From CAZRIE01 sp964600075 (GTDB taxonomy: Bacteria; Bacteroidota; Bacteroidia; Flavobacteriales; Flavobacteriaceae), in NCBI GenBank assembly GCA_964600075.1, contig CAZRIE010000124.1:1-12326 (forward strand): a DNA stretch of 12,326 nt, in the 5' to 3' direction. Below, piece by piece: positions 7,499 through 12,326 of this stretch. The first letter of the stretch is position 1, and each line of letters begins with the position of its first letter. The notes below the pieces were generated by a model. That model did not search any database, was not told the DNA's origin, and saw only the letters and a program-made list of their open reading frames with translations. The position numbers were made by a program, and so were the translations under genes.

Positions 7499-7912
7499 GA
7501 GTAATAACATATGATTTAAAAACTATAACAAATGGTCCTGAACTGTTTTTTACAAGTTATTAATAGCAACTAACGCAATTTAACTACGTGCTATTTCGAT
7601 GGGACAATGTATTTTCTATTGACATTATTAATTTACCCTCGCAAATATTTCCTATCGACAGACATTAAAGATTCTTAAAAATGAGTACTATATCATTTGT
7701 AAGATAATAATGCCATAAAAGTATACTGACCTGTCACATCTAGGTTTGCGTATATTATCAAGGGTCAGCACTATTTTAACCTAAAGTCAAAATAATTTCT
7801 GACTACTGGATATTAGCAAATGTTCATACAAGAACGATCAACGAAAAGCACTTAGATATTATACTTTATTTTCTAGGTTTGGAGTTTAGTTTATGCTTTT
7901 TTTATATCAACT

Positions 7913-8476
7913 TTATATAGACCAGGCTTTGCCTCCCGTTAATTCATCTAAATCTCCACAAGGAATATGACCGCCCGGAACGGGTAAGTAGGCCAGAACT
8001 TCTTCGCCTACATATTCATTGCATTTGTAGCCCCAAATCGTCAAATCGCGTAGTTTTTTGGCAAATGAAAAGGCTTTTTCACCCGTTTGTGTCACCGCAG
8101 TTTTCATTACAGGCGTCAAATCGGTGACCGTCAATGCTGACATATCAGTTTTTCCCGATGTAGAACGTGCTTTTTTGGCCAATTCTGCAAGGGTGGTTTT
8201 GAACACATCTTGTTGTTCTTGTTCGAAACATTCCGCAGCAAAGTAGTCAATGAATTTATGAACATTCAACTCTGATGCTGAGGGTGTATCCGTTTTAGGC
8301 AATATCACATCTACGAGTTTTTGAAGTAAACTTCCCTCGGCCTCCGTGAGCAAATGGGGAAGCCATTCTACTGTCTTTTCGTCTTTACAGCTCTGTAACA
8401 ACCCAGCAAATGTAGGAGCGGCTACAACGTAACCCATCGACAATCCCATCTGTACTAATGCTTTTCTTCTATCCAT
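7913..8476 (-). CDS. Gluconate 2-dehydrogenase subunit 3-like protein (small subunit of a GMC dehydrogenase)
   Basis: This 187-residue protein resembles the small subunit of FAD-dependent sugar dehydrogenases such as gluconate, fructose and glucoside-3-dehydrogenases. In those enzymes it carries the export signal and brings the folded flavoprotein subunit through the Tat pathway. The N-terminus MDRRKALVQMG contains a twin Arg (3-4), followed by a moderately hydrophobic stretch and L-L-Q-S-C with Cys30, so it is predicted to be a Tat-exported lipoprotein. Family motifs are LLTEAEGSLLQKLVDVILP (42-59), the TDTPSA.....HKFID segment (61-76) and the C-terminal GYKCNEYVGEEVLAYLPVPGG. The ATG at 8476-8474 overlaps the TGA of the oxidoreductase (TGATG), which implies translational coupling. 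The frame is open to 8563, but those extra residues lie inside the upstream gene and would bury the signal, so that start was not used. Confidence 0.88.
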   Translation of the reverse strand: MDRRKALVQMGLSMGYVVAAPTFAGLLQSCKDEKTVEWLPHLLTEAEGSLLQKLVDVILPKTDTPSASELNVHKFIDYFAAECFEQEQQDVFKTTLAELAKKARSTSGKTDMSALTVTDLTPVMKTAVTQTGEKAFSFAKKLRDLTIWGYKCNEYVGEEVLAYLPVPGGHIPCGDLDELTGGKAWSI

Positions 8477-10188
8477 CAGATATTTCCTTTTTTTAGTTCT
8501 TGAACTGCATGGTTTGCTGCACGTGCGGTAAACGCCATATAGGTCAAAGAGGGGTTGACGCAACTAGACGATGCCATGAATGCCCCATCGGTAACATATA
8601 CATTAGGTGCCGAGTGCACCTGATTATTTCCATTTAGTACCGAAGTCTTGGGATTTCTCCCCATGCGCGCCATGCCCATCTCATGTATGCCATGGCCTAT
8701 ATCGTACTTACTGTTATTCATTTGTATATCTCGAAACCCTGCTTTTTCCAACATATTCGCAGCCGATTCAGCCATGTCTCTTCGCATATTCAGTTCATTG
8801 TCCCTTATTTCGGCATCAAATGTTACGGTTGGTAGCCCCCAACCATCCAATCGGCTATAATCCAAGGTCATTCTATTTTCTTCATTGGGGAGAATCTCTC
8901 CAAAACCTGTAAGGCCCATTGTCCATCCACCGGGTTTTAAAATCGCTTCTTTTAATTCGGCCCCGACCCCAAATTCGGCGATGGCCTCCTTCCAGTTTTT
9001 ACGGCTAGCACCGCCTTGATAGCCAAAGCCCCGTATGTAATTTTTGTTTTTTGATTTACCGTTCAAATTTTTAAATCGAGGAATATATATTCCTCCAGGT
9101 CGGCGCCCTTTATAGTATTTGTCCTGAAAACCGTCAAACTTTCCACTGGCACCTGCACCTAAATGATGATCCATGATGTTTCTTCCGAGTTGGTCTGAAT
9201 CATTGCCTAATCCGTTCGGAAAGCGATCAGATTTAGATTGCATTAAAATAGAAGTTGAACCAATTGCAGAAGCACACAAAAAGATGACCTTTGCCTTGAA
9301 GACTAGTTCCTCTTTTGTGTTATGGTCAATGACTTTTACTCCTGAGGCCTTTTTTGTATCAGGGTCATAAATAACTTCGGATACAATGGAATCCGGACGT
9401 AAAGTCAGGTTACCGGTTCGTTCGGCAGCTGGAAGTGTAGAAGAGTTACTACTGAAATAACCCCCAAACGGACACCCACGAGCACACCTATTTCGAAATT
9501 GACATTTCGTACGCCCTTCGAATTCCTTGTCACCCGTAATATGAGCGATTCGACCCGAAGTGACGGGACGGCCGTCAAAATTTTTCGATACCTCTTTCCT
9601 AAAATGTTGCTCTACACAATTAAGTTTCATCATGGGTAAAAACTGTCCATCAGGTAATTGCGACAAGCCTAGTTTTTCTCCCGATACCCCAATATAGGTC
9701 TCGACTTTATCATACCATGGCGCAATATCTTTATACCGTACAGGCCAATCTACTCCATGACCGTCATTTTTGTTCGCCTCAAAATCAAGTTGGTTCCAGC
9801 GATAACTATGGCGCCCCCATGTAATCGAACGACCCCCAACATGGTAACCCCGCATCCAATTAAAAGGTTTAGTCTCATTATATGGATGCTCTAGGTCGTT
9901 GACAAACCATTTATAGGTGTCTGCGTTCTTTCCACGGTTGGTGCGACTTTGCTTTGGCCTTTTTGCCTCTTCCTCCAAGGAAATTTCCATCCCATGTGGA
10001 AAATCCCAATCATCCATATTGGCGGTGGTATAATCTTTAATGTGCTCTACCATAGGACCACGTTCAAGTACCAAGGTCTTTAATCCGTTCTCGCATAGTT
10101 CTTTGGCGGCCCACCCCCCGCTTATCCCTGTTCCTACTACTATGGCATCGTATGTGTCTTGTTCTTCGTTAAAATAGAATTCGCTCAT
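8476..10188 (-). CDS. GMC-family FAD-dependent oxidoreductase, probable sugar/glycoside dehydrogenase large subunit
   Basis: It probably oxidises a sugar or polyol hydroxyl with FAD. The protein has 570 residues. The FAD-binding Rossmann motif G-T-G-I-S-G-G is at 19-25 with the acidic end of beta-2 in LVLERGP (39-45). HVGGRSITWGR (116-126) matches the second flavin-contact segment. Cys229, Cys235 and Cys239, the last followed by Pro, lie where related bacterial dehydrogenases have a cysteine cluster. The C-terminal domain has GIHEMGMARMG with His502 and CVNPSLTYMAFTARAANHAV with Asn545, the expected His/Asn catalytic pair. No signal peptide is present; export as a folded complex with the Tat-tagged small subunit encoded next is inferred. 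Glucoside 3-dehydrogenase, gluconate-type dehydrogenase and other polyol dehydrogenases are all possible. Soluble oxidases are less likely because of the paired subunit gene. The nearest candidate electron acceptor is the heme-c lipoprotein at 733-2208. Confidence 0.92.
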   Translation of the reverse strand: MSEFYFNEEQDTYDAIVVGTGISGGWAAKELCENGLKTLVLERGPMVEHIKDYTTANMDDWDFPHGMEISLEEEAKRPKQSRTNRGKNADTYKWFVNDLEHPYNETKPFNWMRGYHVGGRSITWGRHSYRWNQLDFEANKNDGHGVDWPVRYKDIAPWYDKVETYIGVSGEKLGLSQLPDGQFLPMMKLNCVEQHFRKEVSKNFDGRPVTSGRIAHITGDKEFEGRTKCQFRNRCARGCPFGGYFSSNSSTLPAAERTGNLTLRPDSIVSEVIYDPDTKKASGVKVIDHNTKEELVFKAKVIFLCASAIGSTSILMQSKSDRFPNGLGNDSDQLGRNIMDHHLGAGASGKFDGFQDKYYKGRRPGGIYIPRFKNLNGKSKNKNYIRGFGYQGGASRKNWKEAIAEFGVGAELKEAILKPGGWTMGLTGFGEILPNEENRMTLDYSRLDGWGLPTVTFDAEIRDNELNMRRDMAESAANMLEKAGFRDIQMNNSKYDIGHGIHEMGMARMGRNPKTSVLNGNNQVHSAPNVYVTDGAFMASSSCVNPSLTYMAFTARAANHAVQELKKGNI

Positions 10189-10468
10189 TTATTACTTATT
10201 CTTTTATATGGATTGAATTATCTGCTATTTGATCATGTGGCCTCTTGCTTTAGTTTCACTTTTTTTATGTTGTGCCCGAATTCCAATATCAGGTCTTGGT
10301 TCTATTTCCGTTACTTAAAACATTACGCAGGGTTCCCACTAGCACGAACGTTTTCCCATTCTTTTAAAGTACACGTGGGGTATACGGTTGATGTACTTTT
10401 TAAATAAGCGTAAATTTTATGGTGAAAATAAAACAAAATCTGTTCGTCAAATTCAGGTTATACTATTT

Positions 10469-12037
10469 CTATTTCAGTTCGAGTTGCTGAATTTCAGAAT
10501 TTTGGGTTCCACGAATTGCTTCATAAGCAGCAATCATTTCTTGAAGTTTTTCGGGATGACTTTTTGCAAGATTGTTCTGCTGTCCTAAATCCTCGTTCAG
10601 ATTATATAATTGGTATTCATCCGCATTGGCTAATTCGATGTTCACATGAGTATTAACGGCGGGGCCTTTATACGAAGGAATCATAGCCCAATCGCCTTTT
10701 CGGAAAGCTGTTCTGGAGGTAGCCTCGATGACGAATTCGTCGCGACCATTACCATTTTTTCCTAGAAATACATCTAACAGTTCTTCACTATCATCTGTAC
10801 TTTCTTTGCTGCCCACCAAAGCTGCTAGAGATGAGAATAGATCCAGTTGAGAAACCAAAGCGTCGGATACACCTGGATTGATTTTCCCTTTCCAATAGGT
10901 TACAAATGGAACCCGTGTTCCGGCTTCGAATAGACTGTATTTTCCTCCTCTAAGATCACCTGCAGGTTTATGGTCTCCTAATTTTTCTTCTGAATCATCG
11001 TAGTAACCATCATTAACCACAGGCCCATTATCACTTGAAAAGACGATTAGCGTTTTTTCCAACAAGCCTTCCTTTTCTAGTGTTTTTATGAACTCCCCAA
11101 CCATATAATCGGCCTCAACAATCACGTCACCCCTTGGGCCCATTCCTGATTTACCAACAAATCTGGAGTGCGGTGTTCGCGGTACGTGAGGCTGTTGTAA
11201 AGCATAGTACAGAAAGAAAGGTTCGTCTTTGTGTTTTTTCACATACTTCTGGGCATCGGCTAAAAAGTAGTCCGCCATATCTTCATCGACCCATTTGGCC
11301 GCCTCTCCACCTTTCATAAATCCAATACGTGGAATTCCGTTTATGATACTGTTATTGTGCCCATGATGCCATTTCATTTTTAGCATTTCAGGGTTTTCCA
11401 GACCGGTAGGTTCTCCTTCAAAGTTTTTTTCATAATTGACCTCGATAGGGTCATTCGGGTCAAGGTTGACTACATGACCATCTTCGATATAGACCGTGGG
11501 AACTCTATCTTGGGTCGCCGCCAAAATATGGCTGTAATCGAACCCCACTTCATTCGGACCGGGGCTTATACGTTCATTCCAATTAACATTTCCGGTACCC
11601 AAACCTAAATGCCATTTCCCAACGATACCCGTATGGTAACCTTGTTTTTGAAGCATTTTCGGAATGGTCGTTTGCGCTGTATCTATAATTAGAGGAGCAG
11701 TACCCGGTAAGATTTTCGCGTTTTTATTTCGCCACGGATATACCCCTGTCAATAATGCATATCTACTCGGGGTGCATGTTGCAGACGAGGCGTATCCATT
11801 GGTAAAGCGGACACCTCCATTCGCTAATTTATCCAGGTTTGGGGTCTTAAGTTCGGTGGCTCCATAAGCACCAAGTTCACCATAACCCAAATCATCGGCA
11901 TAGATAATTATGATATTTGGTTTTACCATTTCCGTTTCTGAATTCGTAGTCTCGGTCTTTACTTTGTCTTTGCAAGAAGATAATACAAGTAACACTATGA
12001 AAATAAGGGCAAAGAATGGTAGTTTGATTTTTCTCAT
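10469..12037 (-). CDS. Arylsulfatase-type (S1 family) lipoprotein sulfatase
   Basis: It hydrolyses sulfate esters, presumably on a glycan. The protein has 522 residues. The lipoprotein signal is MRKIKLPFFALIFIVLLV then L-S-S-C (Cys22), so it is predicted to be anchored in the outer or inner membrane facing outward or the periplasm. Active-site elements are all present: metal-binding Asp48-Asp49 in YADDLG, C-T-P-S-R at 88-92 with Cys88 as formylglycine precursor, G-K-W-H (140-143), His284 in QQPHVP, Asp336-Asn337 in SSDNGP and Lys366 in LRGGKYSLFEAGTRVP. The Cys-type motif means that maturation needs a formylglycine-generating activity, usually the radical-SAM anSME in Bacteroidota, encoded elsewhere. 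Overall pattern is close to GalNAc-6-sulfatase-like and related arylsulfatases, but the S1 subfamily and substrate are not assigned. It is 280 bases upstream of the oxidoreductase, in the same direction. Confidence 0.95.
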   Translation of the reverse strand: MRKIKLPFFALIFIVLLVLSSCKDKVKTETTNSETEMVKPNIIIIYADDLGYGELGAYGATELKTPNLDKLANGGVRFTNGYASSATCTPSRYALLTGVYPWRNKNAKILPGTAPLIIDTAQTTIPKMLQKQGYHTGIVGKWHLGLGTGNVNWNERISPGPNEVGFDYSHILAATQDRVPTVYIEDGHVVNLDPNDPIEVNYEKNFEGEPTGLENPEMLKMKWHHGHNNSIINGIPRIGFMKGGEAAKWVDEDMADYFLADAQKYVKKHKDEPFFLYYALQQPHVPRTPHSRFVGKSGMGPRGDVIVEADYMVGEFIKTLEKEGLLEKTLIVFSSDNGPVVNDGYYDDSEEKLGDHKPAGDLRGGKYSLFEAGTRVPFVTYWKGKINPGVSDALVSQLDLFSSLAALVGSKESTDDSEELLDVFLGKNGNGRDEFVIEATSRTAFRKGDWAMIPSYKGPAVNTHVNIELANADEYQLYNLNEDLGQQNNLAKSHPEKLQEMIAAYEAIRGTQNSEIQQLELK

Positions 12038-12326
12038 GATACGTCTATCCTAGTGTTAGTATTTGTATTGAGCTAGTTTTTAGTCTAAAAGGTAACATTT
12101 GGCTTTGATGATTTCGTAATATGATTTGGCGGGCAAGTTAAGTAAAATGTAAAAAAGAGCGCTAGAAACTGTAGGCATTTAGTAAGTTATGTTTTAGGGT
12201 AAAAAAAAGGACTAAGTTGCAGGAATAATAGTAAAAGTTATCTACTCCGACGATTTTTAAATTGTGAAAAATAAATACATATTTAAATATGGAAGAAAAG
12301 CAGCTTAAATAAGATTAAAGAAATGA
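12038..12326. other. AT-rich region upstream of the sulfatase
   Basis: These 289 bases run to the window edge and contain no supportable gene. The sulfatase promoter is expected here. A TACCTTTT on the minus strand is near the -7 consensus but has no TTG at the right spacing, so it was not called. Confidence 0.5.

Larger units (their letters stand above)
7198..7912. other. 715-base AT-rich non-coding region upstream of susC
   Basis: No open frame with coding character was found on either strand. The region should hold the susC promoter and its operator, and the 3' end of the upstream dehydrogenase transcript. It contains two pairs of short direct repeats and a candidate promoter near the susC start, each listed separately, and a 12-base dyad at 7434-7445 (CAAGT-TG-ACTTG). 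It splits the dehydrogenase/sulfatase genes from susCD, so the two parts are probably separate transcripts. Confidence 0.6.

Noticed and set aside
7780..7825. Second promoter-like pair (TTG, then TTATTTTG) in the region upstream of susC
   Set aside because: It has one mismatch in the -7 box and would leave a leader of almost 600 bases, so the nearer candidate was preferred.
8477..8563. Upstream extension of the subunit-3 gene to an earlier start
   Set aside because: It lies fully inside the oxidoreductase gene, and it would place 29 residues before the twin-arginine leader. The ATG at 8476 gives a proper signal and a TGATG overlap.
8607..8912. 101-codon + strand open frame opposite the GMC oxidoreductase
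   Set aside because: It is antisense to the conserved catalytic C-terminus and is Cys/His/Pro-rich, as expected for a shadow.
10366..10399. Inverted repeat AAAGTAC...GTACTTT downstream of the sulfatase as a terminator
   Set aside because: Only 7 pairs with a 20-base loop and mostly A-T; too weak to call.
10159..10588. Two + strand open frames across the gap between sulfatase and oxidoreductase
   Set aside because: Both run into the ends of well-supported minus-strand genes, have Phe-rich non-protein-like composition and no recognisable domain.
1..12326. Mobile element, CRISPR array, tRNA or rRNA, phage or defence genes
   Set aside because: None found: no transposase or integrase motifs, no regularly spaced repeats and no tRNA-like cloverleaf were recognised by eye.

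Overview
The window most likely comes from a marine member of the Bacteroidota, probably Flavobacteriaceae. The reasons are an AT-rich sequence, a SusC/SusD outer-membrane pair, several lipoproteins with short lipoboxes, start codons without Shine-Dalgarno sequences, and a lipoprotein sulfatase of the kind common in bacteria that feed on algal polysaccharides. Genus and species cannot be read from this window.

Layout. Positions 1-52 may hold the tail of a gene that enters from the left. Positions 148-732 (+) encode a small membrane protein whose C-terminal half resembles peptidoglycan glycosyltransferases of family GT51 but lacks the catalytic glutamates. Every other gene is on the minus strand. 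In transcription order these are an arylsulfatase-type lipoprotein (12037-10469), a GMC-family FAD oxidoreductase (10188-8476), a gluconate-2-dehydrogenase-subunit-3-like protein with a twin-arginine/lipoprotein leader (8476-7913) coupled to the oxidoreductase by a TGATG stop/start overlap, a 715-base AT-rich non-coding stretch, a SusC TonB-dependent transporter (7197-4183), a SusD lipoprotein (4151-2535), a strong hairpin after susD (2499-2458), and a lipoprotein with a heme-c motif followed by FG-GAP/VCBS calcium-binding repeats (2208-733). The last gene meets the GT51-like gene tail to tail with no base between the stop codons.

How the genes may work together (inference). SusC and SusD would bind and import a glycan or glycoside, the sulfatase would remove sulfate esters, and the GMC/subunit-3 pair would oxidise a sugar hydroxyl in the periplasm and pass electrons to a c-type cytochrome. 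The heme-c/FG-GAP lipoprotein is a candidate for that acceptor or for a related periplasmic redox role. No glycoside hydrolase, polysaccharide lyase, kinase or regulator is visible, so this is either one part of a larger polysaccharide utilisation locus or a compact locus for a small sulfated glycoside. The substrate cannot be named from the sequence.

No rRNA, tRNA, CRISPR array, insertion sequence, integrase or phage gene was seen. The genes belong to known families. The less ordinary points are the sulfatase plus sugar-dehydrogenase plus SusCD combination, the heme-c/FG-GAP fusion beside it, and the apparently dead GT51 homologue.
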